Position numbers and translations under genes: made by a program. This document shows positions 1 through 8,229 of a DNA stretch of 64,000 nt, one piece after another. The notes under the pieces are model-generated. The model did not search any database and was not told the origin of the DNA. It worked only from the letters and a program-made list of their open reading frames with translations. Within the stretch, counting starts at the first letter, position 1; every line of letters begins with the position of its first letter. Source of the stretch: Planctomycetaceae bacterium (lineage in GTDB: Bacteria; Planctomycetota; Planctomycetia; Pirellulales; Pirellulaceae); the NCBI GenBank assembly GCA_020638995.1, contig JACKHM010000003.1, forward strand, positions 1,291,120 to 1,355,119, given 5' to 3'.

Positions 1-2
1 TA

Positions 3-2264
3 GCGACCTCTACGGAAACGGTTTACACCTACCGAGCAAATGCCGTCGTGGCGACGGAGAAATCACCCCCACTCGCGGCAACAGCCCTAAAAGTTGTCGC
101 CGACATTACTCCAGACGGAAATGATGGTGTGATCGTAGCTCAAGGCGGGGCGGCAAACGGCTACTCGCTGTTTTTTCAGGGGGGAAGGCTCAACGCTTCG
201 TTTCGAGTTCGCGGCGACGAGACACGTGTGACTGCTCCGGGCTCGATTCCGACGGGGCGTATCAAAGTAGCGACAAGTTTAGCAAGCGACGGCAAAGTCA
301 CTTTAATGATCGGTGACGACGAGGTTGCCGTGGGGAAGGCCGCCAGTACGATTCCGAATCAACCGGGTGATGGGCTGGAAGTGGGACGTGATGTGAAATC
401 GCCAGTTGGTCCGTACGAAAGCCCTTTTGCCTGGAGTGGTACAGTCCATGAAGTGAAAGTCACGATTAACGGGCCTATCGTCCAACGCCCCGGTTCACTC
501 GTCACACGGTGGGCCGGTGATGTGGATCCCAGTAATGTCCTGCCCGAGTACCCTCGCCCGCAGATGGTACGTGACAAATGGCTGAACTTGAACGGATACT
601 GGCAATACGCGGTTCGTCCCAAAGAACAATTGCAACCCAAAACCTTTGATGGACGAATTCTCGTTCCGTATCCAATCGAGTCGATCCTCAGCGGTGTTCA
701 GCGGCGCGTTGATGAAAGAAGCCGATTGTGGTATCGCCGCACGTTTCAAATCCCGCAGGATTGGATACAGCCCCGAACTCTGTTGCACTTTGGCGCGGTC
801 GACTGGAAGGCCAGTGTCTGGGTCAATGGTCAGCATGTGGGTGATCACCAAGGCGGTTACGACCCGTTTTCGTTTGACATTACAGATGCGTTGACCGACG
901 CGAACGATCAAGTGTTAGTCGTCTCTGTTTGGGACCCCACCGACACGGGTTCGCAGCCGCGGGGAAAGCAGGTCAAGGATCCTCGCGGCATTTGGTACAC
1001 CCCGGTGACAGGGATCTGGCAGACAGTGTGGTTGGAGCCGGTACCGGAGGTTTATACCCGTAAACTGAAGATCACTCCGAATGTTGATTCCAGCGAAGTC
1101 GAATTCGTTCTTGATCTAAACCAACAACTGCCGCAAACGTTAATCACGGTCAAAATTCAGGCCGACGGTGAAACGCTATGCGAGGGTGCGTCTTCAGAAA
1201 GTAGATGTGTCATTCCGATCCGAAATGCGGAATTGTGGTCTCCAGACGATCCATTTTTGTACGAGTTTACGGTCGAATTGTCGCAAGGCGATCGTGTGAG
1301 TGGTTATTTCGGAATGCGAAGCCTCAAGATCGGCAAGGGACCGAATGGATTCACTCGGCTGTTGCTCAACAACAGGCCGCTGTTCCAATACGGACCGCTC
1401 GATCAAGGCTGGTGGCCCGATGGTCTGTACACTGCGCCAACAGACGAAGCGCTACGAAGCGACATCGAAATGACAAAGAGGCTCGGATTCAACATGGTGA
1501 GGAAACACGTCAAAGTCGAGCCGGCGCGTTGGTACTACTGGTGTGACCGGCTGGGATTACTCGTATGGCAAGACATGCCCAGCGGATTTCGCCGTGACGC
1601 CGGGCAAGCCATTCGCCCCAAACAAGACAAAGACGCCGAATTCGCTCCCGAAGAAAAGGCCGTTTTCCGTCGGGAGCTAAAAGCGATGATCGATACGTTT
1701 CATAACTCGCCCAGCATCGTCGCATGGGTACCATTTAACGAAGGCTGGGGGCAACACGATACGAACGAAATCCTCCGGTGGACCAAGGAATACGATCCAA
1801 CTCGGATAATTGATGGGCCGAGTGGCTGGGAAGATCGGGGCTGGGGCGAATTGAAGGACATGCACCGCTACCCAGGCCCAAGTATGTTTCCGGTTGTCGC
1901 GGATCGCGCGAGTGTGTTGGGCGAATTCGGAGGATTGGGTTTGCCTGTTGAAGGGCATACTTGGGTCGGCAGCAATAACTGGGGTTATCGAAATTACTCG
2001 AGTTCTGAAGAGTTGAACGACAGCTACGCGAACCTTTTGAACCAGATGCCGGCGTTGATAGCTGACGGATTGGCGGCGGCCGTCTATACACAGACCACGG
2101 ACGTTGAAATCGAGGTAAACGGACTGATGAGCTACGACCGAGCGATCGTGAAAGTCGATGCCGATCGCGTCGCGGAATTGCACGCTCGGCTTTACGAACC
2201 CGTTGCTGGTCGTGAGGACAACAAACCTTCATCAGTTGGGGAAGAACTCCGACCACGAAGATAA
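3..2264 (+). CDS. Glycoside hydrolase family 2 protein with N-terminal LamG-like domain (5' partial)
   Basis: The reading frame is open to the left edge of the window, so the true start lies outside; the GTG at 48 is only the first possible start inside it. About 753 residues are visible. The first ~130 residues look like a concanavalin/LamG-type beta-sandwich, followed by a GH2 sugar-binding domain (motif LWYRRTFQIP, then WVNGQHVGDHQGGYDPF), an immunoglobulin-like linker and the GH2 TIM barrel. The NEGWG motif (Glu codon 1740-1742) fits the catalytic acid/base and GEFGG (Glu codon 1923-1925) the nucleophile. GH2 enzymes are retaining beta-galactosidases, mannosidases or glucuronidases; substrate cannot be told here. 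A sulfatase follows 100 bp downstream on the same strand, suggesting joint breakdown of sulfated polysaccharide (inference). Confidence 0.85.
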   Translation, partial: ATSTETVYTYRANAVVATEKSPPLAATALKVVADITPDGNDGVIVAQGGAANGYSLFFQGGRLNASFRVRGDETRVTAPGSIPTGRIKVATSLASDGKVTLMIGDDEVAVGKAASTIPNQPGDGLEVGRDVKSPVGPYESPFAWSGTVHEVKVTINGPIVQRPGSLVTRWAGDVDPSNVLPEYPRPQMVRDKWLNLNGYWQYAVRPKEQLQPKTFDGRILVPYPIESILSGVQRRVDERSRLWYRRTFQIPQDWIQPRTLLHFGAVDWKASVWVNGQHVGDHQGGYDPFSFDITDALTDANDQVLVVSVWDPTDTGSQPRGKQVKDPRGIWYTPVTGIWQTVWLEPVPEVYTRKLKITPNVDSSEVEFVLDLNQQLPQTLITVKIQADGETLCEGASSESRCVIPIRNAELWSPDDPFLYEFTVELSQGDRVSGYFGMRSLKIGKGPNGFTRLLLNNRPLFQYGPLDQGWWPDGLYTAPTDEALRSDIEMTKRLGFNMVRKHVKVEPARWYYWCDRLGLLVWQDMPSGFRRDAGQAIRPKQDKDAEFAPEEKAVFRRELKAMIDTFHNSPSIVAWVPFNEGWGQHDTNEILRWTKEYDPTRIIDGPSGWEDRGWGELKDMHRYPGPSMFPVVADRASVLGEFGGLGLPVEGHTWVGSNNWGYRNYSSSEELNDSYANLLNQMPALIADGLAAAVYTQTTDVEIEVNGLMSYDRAIVKVDADRVAELHARLYEPVAGREDNKPSSVGEELRPRR

Positions 2265-2366
2265 GCCTGCCGACTTCCAGTTACTTGGCGTCGCGATAGT
2301 CGATCTTGGGCCGTCAAGTGAGTAAGATGCACAGTCGACACTAACCACTGCTAAGGATTTCCACCA

Positions 2367-3833
2367 ATGCGTTATTCTCTCTTGTCTCTAGTCCTCGGCA
2401 TCGTTTGCTGTTCACAGCTTGTTGCCGCCGACAAGCCGAATATTCTGTTCATCGCGATCGACGATCAAAATGATTGGATCGGATGCCTGGGCGGTCACCC
2501 TCAGGCCAAAACACCCCACATCGATCGGCTTGCCAGCGAAGGGACAGTCTTTCTCAACGCACACTGTCAGTCACCGCTTTGTAATCCGTCCCGGACGAGT
2601 TTGATGACGGGACTGCGACCAAGCACAACCGGTGTCTATGGACTAGCTCCGTGGTTTCGTACGTTGGATGAGTACAAAGACATCATTTCGCTGCCGCAAC
2701 ATCTTCGCAACAACGGCTATCGAACCTACACCACCGGAAAAATCTACCATGGCGGTTACGGTCGTGGAAAAAATGACGAAGAGTTTGATGTGATCGGGCC
2801 GCCCGCGGGCGTCGGTGTGCGACCCAAGGAGATGCTCGTCAAGACCACTCCGAATCCGCATCCGCTTGTGGATTGGGGTGTTTTCCCGCACGAGGATGAA
2901 GACAAAGGCGATTGGAAAGTCGCGAGTTGGGCCGTTGATCAATTGAAGTCGATGCCTGACGAGCCCTTCTTTATGTCAGTCGGATTCTTCCTACCTCACG
3001 TTCCGTGCTATGCGACGCAGAAATGGTTTGATCTTCATCCAGAAGAGTCGTTGCAATTGCCGCTGATCCAAGAGAACGACCGCGACGACACACCGAGATT
3101 TTCCTGGTACCTCCATTGGAAGTTGCCGGAGGTTCGATTGAAGTACCTGCGAGAGGCAAATGAATGGAAGAATTTGGTGCGATCTTATCTGGCATGTACG
3201 AGTTTTGTCGACAGTCAAATCGGTCGGGTCCTGGATGCTTTGCAAGAGAGCGGCAACGCAGAAAACACGATCGTCGTTTTGTGGTCCGACCATGGATGGC
3301 ATCTCGGTGAAAAGGCCATCACCGGAAAAAATACGTTGTGGGATGATGGCACGCGCGTCCCATTGATCTTTGCCGGGCCCGGCATAACGGAAGGGCAGCG
3401 TTGTACAAAGCCAGCTGAGCTGCTCGATATGTACCCGACGTTGATTGATCTCTGTGCCCTCTCCCCGAACGACCGGCTCGAAGGGCACAGTTTACTTCCG
3501 CAGCTAAAAGACGCCGAAACACCGCGAAAGTGGCCCGCAATAACCACTCATAACCACGATAACCATGGTGTGCGAAGCGAACATTGGCGCTACATACACT
3601 ACGCCGATGGCTCCGAAGAGTTATACGACATGCGAAAAGATCCCAATGAATGGAAGAATCTGGCTGCCGATGCCGCGTTTGCGGGGATTCTCGCAGAACA
3701 TCGTGCCCAGATGCCGAAGACCAGCGCAAAGCCGGCTGTTGGCAGCAAGAGTCGCATCTTGATCTACGAAAATGGCAAAGCGAATTGGGAGAACGAAGAT
3801 ATCGGTGCCGAAGATCCGATCCCCGAACTCTAG
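2367..3833 (+). CDS. Secreted sulfatase, iduronate-2-sulfatase-like
   Basis: This 488-residue protein begins with a signal peptide (MRYSLLSLVLGIVCCSQLVAA). The alkaline-phosphatase-fold core starts at NILFIAIDDQNDW, which carries the Asp pair for the divalent metal. Cys72 lies in CNPSR, the CxPSR motif converted to formylglycine in type I sulfatases. The later motif LWSDHGWHLGEK matches the second metal site, and the layout resembles the iduronate-2-sulfatase group common in planctomycetes. It should remove sulfate esters from glycans in the periplasm or outside the cell. It follows the GH2 gene on the same strand with 102 bp between them. The exact substrate is unknown. Confidence 0.9.
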   Translation: MRYSLLSLVLGIVCCSQLVAADKPNILFIAIDDQNDWIGCLGGHPQAKTPHIDRLASEGTVFLNAHCQSPLCNPSRTSLMTGLRPSTTGVYGLAPWFRTLDEYKDIISLPQHLRNNGYRTYTTGKIYHGGYGRGKNDEEFDVIGPPAGVGVRPKEMLVKTTPNPHPLVDWGVFPHEDEDKGDWKVASWAVDQLKSMPDEPFFMSVGFFLPHVPCYATQKWFDLHPEESLQLPLIQENDRDDTPRFSWYLHWKLPEVRLKYLREANEWKNLVRSYLACTSFVDSQIGRVLDALQESGNAENTIVVLWSDHGWHLGEKAITGKNTLWDDGTRVPLIFAGPGITEGQRCTKPAELLDMYPTLIDLCALSPNDRLEGHSLLPQLKDAETPRKWPAITTHNHDNHGVRSEHWRYIHYADGSEELYDMRKDPNEWKNLAADAAFAGILAEHRAQMPKTSAKPAVGSKSRILIYENGKANWENEDIGAEDPIPEL

Positions 3834-3887
3834 GAGTTTGGTTTTCCAGGTTCTCAGATAAATCCAAGCATAGGATCGACGTCCTGG

Positions 3888-5573
3888 CTAACGTCGTTCT
3901 TCCTCGTCATCGTCGTCTTCATGCCTACGGCGTTCGTCCTTCTTCGCCGTGTGCGACAAGAACGAGAAACCTGATTTGAGGTCGCCAGCGAGTCCCGCGT
4001 TCATGGCTGCGATTTCTCCCCGGTTGACACTCGCCTGGGCCGGTGCGGCATTGCCCATTTGGGCGGCGAGTAGAATAGCGATTTGAAATACATCCTGCTC
4101 GGCGTGGGAATGTTGTTGCCCCGCAGAAATCGGCTGGGCGATGGCTGGACGACTTTGAATTGGTGACACACTCGAATCATCGTCGAACGCCGGGACTGTT
4201 GGCTTGGGTGCAAGCTCTTGATGTTTCGGCTCCAATTCAACAGGTGGATTCTTGGTCGGTGCGAGTTCGCTGGCGACTATGTTTACCAATCTCGCTTGAG
4301 GATTGACTTGGAATGGTTCTGAACTTACCTGCGGTCTCACAGCGAACTCTCGGGGAGTCGACTGGCCCGGTAAGGGCGGTGTCCCACCTGTGGCCTCAGA
4401 AAGATTCTGCGAATCTAGCCATGGCTTATCGGGCGATGCGGTTGACGCTGGATTCGGCAAGTCGATTTCAGTGATGGTAACTGCGTTCCTGACACGCGGC
4501 ATAGGTTTTTCGTTGGCGAACGATCCTTCGATGTCCGAGGCCACCGGAAACTCAACCTGTTTCGAGGCATTCGCTAGTGTACTTTCGTGGACCGCAGCTT
4601 TTTGCAGATCAGCAATACTTTGCAGTCGGTTGATGCTGTCAACTTCCCGATCATAGGCGGCTCGAAAGCTGTTGATCTTTCGGAACTCGCTGTCGTATTT
4701 CTCGCTGAACTGGAACATCGTCTCATTGTCTTCAGAGAAATTCTCCTGTCGGCGCGCCAGTTCGCGGGCATCCTCGTAATAGTTCTGTCTTTGCGTGTTC
4801 AGTTCTCTTGCTTCAGCTTCATAATTGGCGCGAGCGTCGGCGTTGTTTGCTTTGTCTTCAACGAACGTATCCTGAAACTTCTGAACATTGTTCCGATCTT
4901 CGACGAAGTTTCTTTGAGAGCCGACGATATTTTGACTATCCTCGACAAACCTCCACTGAAATTTCCGGACATTGTCACGATCTTCGTAAAAGTCGTCTGT
5001 GAAGACGCGGACGTTCTGCTTGTCTTCAACAAAGTCCTTGCGAAACGCCTCTAGGCTTCCCGCGTCTTGCACGAAGTTCTGACGGAATCGCTGGACCTCG
5101 GCGGCATCGGCTTCATAGTTGGCACGACTATCGCGGATGTTTCCGTCGTCTTCCTCGAACGTCGCCTTGGCATCTGCGATATTGTCTGCGTCTTCGAGAT
5201 GTTGTTGGTGAAGTTCATTGACTCCATCGGAAAACTCATTTGCGAATGTCGCGTTGTCGACCGACATGCGTTGGGAGAGCGTGTTTAGCTCGTCGGCCTT
5301 TTGGGCCAGAAAAGCGGCAAAATCGCTTTTTGGCAAGTCAAACTTGACACTGACGTCAGCGAGCTTAAAGACATCGTTCAACAGCTTCGAACGCTGAGCC
5401 GAGAGCTTGCCATCGATTGGATCGGATTGAGGCCGCAACGAACGCGGTGTCGACACTTCGGGCCGCGGTGCTGCGGCAGGCTTGGTTTTAACTTCGCGTA
5501 GAACCTCGGTCGCCGCGGCCTTGAGTTGCTCGATCTGTTGACTGTACTGCGCCGTGTTGGCCTCGACCCGCAT
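3888..5573 (-). CDS. Hypothetical coiled-coil protein with fourteen exact 14-residue repeats
   Basis: I do not recognise a family for this 561-residue protein. Residues ~125-320 form a tandem repeat with a strict 14-residue period: aromatic residues fall at 139, 153, 167 and so on every 14 to 307, with a degenerate copy at 125. The consensus is F-V-E-D-x-x-N-V-x-x-F-x-x-N, so hydrophobic residues sit at 1, 8 and 11, as in two heptads of a coiled coil. The C-terminal half is low-complexity and Pro-rich, and the protein ends in a Lys/Asp/Glu/Arg-rich tail. I chose the ATG at 5573, but the frame stays open for 20 more codons upstream, to a TAG, and that stretch reads like protein, so a non-ATG start is possible. 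A structural role is likely but unproven. Confidence 0.75.
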   Translation of the reverse strand: MRVEANTAQYSQQIEQLKAAATEVLREVKTKPAAAPRPEVSTPRSLRPQSDPIDGKLSAQRSKLLNDVFKLADVSVKFDLPKSDFAAFLAQKADELNTLSQRMSVDNATFANEFSDGVNELHQQHLEDADNIADAKATFEEDDGNIRDSRANYEADAAEVQRFRQNFVQDAGSLEAFRKDFVEDKQNVRVFTDDFYEDRDNVRKFQWRFVEDSQNIVGSQRNFVEDRNNVQKFQDTFVEDKANNADARANYEAEARELNTQRQNYYEDARELARRQENFSEDNETMFQFSEKYDSEFRKINSFRAAYDREVDSINRLQSIADLQKAAVHESTLANASKQVEFPVASDIEGSFANEKPMPRVRNAVTITEIDLPNPASTASPDKPWLDSQNLSEATGGTPPLPGQSTPREFAVRPQVSSEPFQVNPQARLVNIVASELAPTKNPPVELEPKHQELAPKPTVPAFDDDSSVSPIQSRPAIAQPISAGQQHSHAEQDVFQIAILLAAQMGNAAPAQASVNRGEIAAMNAGLAGDLKSGFSFLSHTAKKDERRRHEDDDDEEERR

Positions 5574-5866
5574 GAACTTGGCCCAATCCTGAATGATGCC
5601 GAATGTGGCTCGGAGTTGCGTCGAAAAGTATTGCTACCTCTCGAAAGCTTACCTCACGAACCAGTGGGTTCCCGCAAACTGCTGTTACAGCCGCGACAGT
5701 TGTCATAGCCAGTATCGATTCGCCACCGCGCGCTCCGTCGCACACTGCACGCAGCCAAACGTGATGTAGGCTTGGAGAGGTGGGCAAGGCATGACAGTAA
5801 GCCGTTCTGAGGATTTAGGTCAGTCGTAGAGTATCGTACGACCTTCTAAGTGGGCAAAAGAGCACC

Positions 5867-7057
5867 ATGATTCGTGTGCTGTTCGTGGATGACGATTCGC
5901 TCGTTCTCGCTGGGCTTCGCCGATTGATGCGTCGATTCTCGTCCGAGGTGGAATCCGAATTCGCAACGAGCGGTGCCCACGCGTTGGAACGCCTTCAACA
6001 GGCTTCTTTTGACGCCATCGTATCGGACATGCGAATGCCCGAAATGGACGGCGCGCAATTGTTGACGCGTGTTCGCAGCGAATTTCCGGAAATCGTGCGG
6101 TTCATTTTGTCCGGCCAGTCGCCACTGGAGTCGAGATTTCGTGCGTTGGGACCTGCACATCAATTCCTTTCGAAGCCGTGTAAGCCGGAAGATCTGCGAT
6201 GCTCGCTCATTCGAGCCATAAAAGTCCGGGATCGCCTTGCGAGTCGCGGGTTACGTTCGCTCGTCAACCAAATCGATACACTTCCCAGCGTCCCGAGCAT
6301 CTATGCGCAAGTACTCGAAGAACTTCACAGCCCTCACGGATCAGTTGAACGCGTTGGGCAGATAATATCGCAAGACGTTGCGATGACAGCGAAGATTCTA
6401 CAGCTCGTGAACTCGTCGTTTTTTGGGATTCGGCAACTGGTCTCCAGCCCTTCCCAAGCCGTCTGCCTCCTGGGAATCGAGCTAGTAAAATCGCTCGTAA
6501 TCACCGTGGGCGTATTTTCGCAATTTGACGATCGTTCACGTCCGGCCATCGACATTGATCGGTTAGTACGGCACTCTCTGTTGGTTGGAGACCTGGCGCA
6601 ACGAATTGCTACTCAGCTTGGTGCCTCTGCCGCAGAAGCCAACGAAGCGCTCTTGGCGGGTGCCCTGCACGACATCGGCAAGCTCATTCTGGCAACCGAA
6701 CGCACAGACGAGTACGTGAACATGAAGCAACTTGCCTCGTACGGTGATCTACCGCCCTGGCAAGTCGAAACGACTTGGTTCGGCACGTCACATGCGGACA
6801 TCGGAGCTTACATGCTGTCGCTGTGGGGGCTTCCAAACCCAATTGTCGAAGCCGTTGCGTTTCATCACGAACCATCGAAAATTGAAGGCGTACCGCCTGT
6901 CGTGCTGACCGCCCTCCACATCGCGAACGCCCTGGTAAATGAACAGGTTTCGGTGGAATCGACTTCACCCAAAGTATTTGTAGATGCGGCCTATCTCGAA
7001 GCAACAGGGATCAGCAGTTCGACATACTCCTCCTTACTGGCCGATTGCATCGGCTAG
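5867..7057 (+). CDS. Response regulator with HDOD output domain
   Basis: The 396-residue protein has an N-terminal receiver domain (residues 1-120; acidic DDD pocket at 8-10, phosphoacceptor Asp54 in SDMRMPEMDG, Lys in FLSKPCKPEDL) and an HDOD domain from about residue 126 (LPSVPSIYAQVLEEL, later HDIGKLI and FHHEP). HDOD domains are non-enzymatic relatives of HD phosphohydrolases that act in signalling, often with cyclic-di-GMP or motility circuits. It is probably a two-component regulator whose partner kinase is not encoded nearby. A decayed receiver gene lies immediately downstream on the opposite strand. Confidence 0.88.
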   Translation: MIRVLFVDDDSLVLAGLRRLMRRFSSEVESEFATSGAHALERLQQASFDAIVSDMRMPEMDGAQLLTRVRSEFPEIVRFILSGQSPLESRFRALGPAHQFLSKPCKPEDLRCSLIRAIKVRDRLASRGLRSLVNQIDTLPSVPSIYAQVLEELHSPHGSVERVGQIISQDVAMTAKILQLVNSSFFGIRQLVSSPSQAVCLLGIELVKSLVITVGVFSQFDDRSRPAIDIDRLVRHSLLVGDLAQRIATQLGASAAEANEALLAGALHDIGKLILATERTDEYVNMKQLASYGDLPPWQVETTWFGTSHADIGAYMLSLWGLPNPIVEAVAFHHEPSKIEGVPPVVLTALHIANALVNEQVSVESTSPKVFVDAAYLEATGISSSTYSSLLADCIG

Positions 7058-7189
7058 GCAGAGTCGACTTCGACGCCCGCAGGACGGCTGGTACAACTTG
7101 TCTACTCGCAGAATCCACGGGGCAGTTCACGTGCTCGTTGTTCTGCGGGGCTCGTTCGGTCACAAACCTTGGCGCCAGATCGATTGCGT

Positions 7190-7440
7190 TCAGACAAGCT
7201 GCGGTTCCCAAAGCTTCTCGAGTTTTTTCTTCAGCAAACTCGAATCAAAAGGTTTGATGAGATACCCAGTGACGCCTGCTTGGATGGCAGCCAACACCGT
7301 GCTTCATTCCGTCGCGGTCGTGAGCATGATGATTGGCACGGTCGCGTCGGTGCTGCGGATTGCCTTGACCAAATCCAATCCATTCATGTTCGGCATGTTG
7401 TAGTCGGTAGCCGTCACCGGACCCCGCGCCGACGGTTTCA
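7190..7440 (-). pseudogene. Remnant of a CheY-like receiver-domain gene
   Basis: Reading the minus strand gives the recognisable receiver core TDYNMPNMNGLDLVKAIR, then PIIMLTT, an in-frame TGA at 7304-7306, and in the same frame TVLAAIQAGVTGYLIKPF followed by LLKKKLEKL. These match the phosphoacceptor strand, the Thr and the Lys-Pro motif of stand-alone CheY proteins. The N-terminal part with the acidic pocket is not recognisable and there is no start codon. The internal stop plus the lost N-terminus make this a pseudogene. It accounts for much of the 535 bp between the HDOD gene and the next gene. Confidence 0.75.
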
Positions 7441-7592
7441 ATTCCGACCTAGACACACCGCCGTGTTTTTTGTAGAGAACTAAAAGTTTTCGCTAGACAG
7501 GCGGTTTGAACGCCGATAGAGAACAATACGTGGCACCCTCGCGTGCTCATGGACCATCGAACCCGAACTCAAGGAGGAGAGCGGTGGGAGCC

Positions 7593-8087
7593 ATGTCTAT
7601 ACAGATTGCGGTCTGCATGGCCGCTTTAACTCTCAGCCCTGCTGATGAGGTGACGGTCGACCAGGTTGATCTCATCGAGGTCAACCACTTCTACGACGAC
7701 CAGGGTCGATTGGTCTTTGATCAAGTGATCTATTACGACTGGAGCGAAGAGCGCAGTCGTTATCAAGTCCGCGATTGGCGGTTGCTCAAGACTCCCACAC
7801 AAATTCCGCTGCGCGATTGGCGCGACGGTGGTTATGTTTCGGAGTGGCAGGACTTCAAACAACGCAATGGGCTTCGCCGTGTCAAAGCCAAAGCGGTCCG
7901 CGAAACGTGGACGCAATACGATCCCGAACTGGTCGAGCGGGAATTCTTGGCCCAGGAGAAACGCGAGTCGTTGACTCGCATCCAGATCGCTTCTCCTTAT
8001 TCACAGCCGCGCAACAGTGCGCGAAGTACGACGCCGCGGTTGCCGCGCTCGACGACCAACGAATACCAATCCTCGACAACGCCGTAG
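7593..8087 (+). CDS. Hypothetical secreted protein
   Basis: The frame opens at 7506, but the ATG at 7593 is preferred because a strong AAGGAGGAGA ribosome site sits at 7571-7580. The 164-residue product starts with a short hydrophobic segment (MSIQIAVCMAALTLSPA) that could be a signal peptide or anchor. The body is rich in Tyr, Trp and Asp (VNHFYDDQGRLVFDQVIYYDW), and the last 40 residues are Ser/Thr/Pro/Arg-rich and probably disordered. I do not recognise a domain. It stands alone, upstream of the DUF1549/DUF1501 operon. Confidence 0.65.
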   Translation: MSIQIAVCMAALTLSPADEVTVDQVDLIEVNHFYDDQGRLVFDQVIYYDWSEERSRYQVRDWRLLKTPTQIPLRDWRDGGYVSEWQDFKQRNGLRRVKAKAVRETWTQYDPELVEREFLAQEKRESLTRIQIASPYSQPRNSARSTTPRLPRSTTNEYQSSTTP

Positions 8088-8229
8088 CGAATCGTAGTAG
8101 CAAATCGTTGCGAAATCTATCTGCGGCGATATGAGTTGGGTGGTTCGGTCTATTGATTCGTTCTAATTGGCCGAGTTAGAATGTAAGGCACACCTGACTT
8201 CCTCCCTCCTGCCGCAAAGCTTCCTACCT

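Noticed and set aside
48..2264. Complete GH2 gene starting at GTG 48
   Set aside because: The frame is open to the left edge with protein-like sense and no ribosome site precedes the GTG, so the gene is cut by the window.
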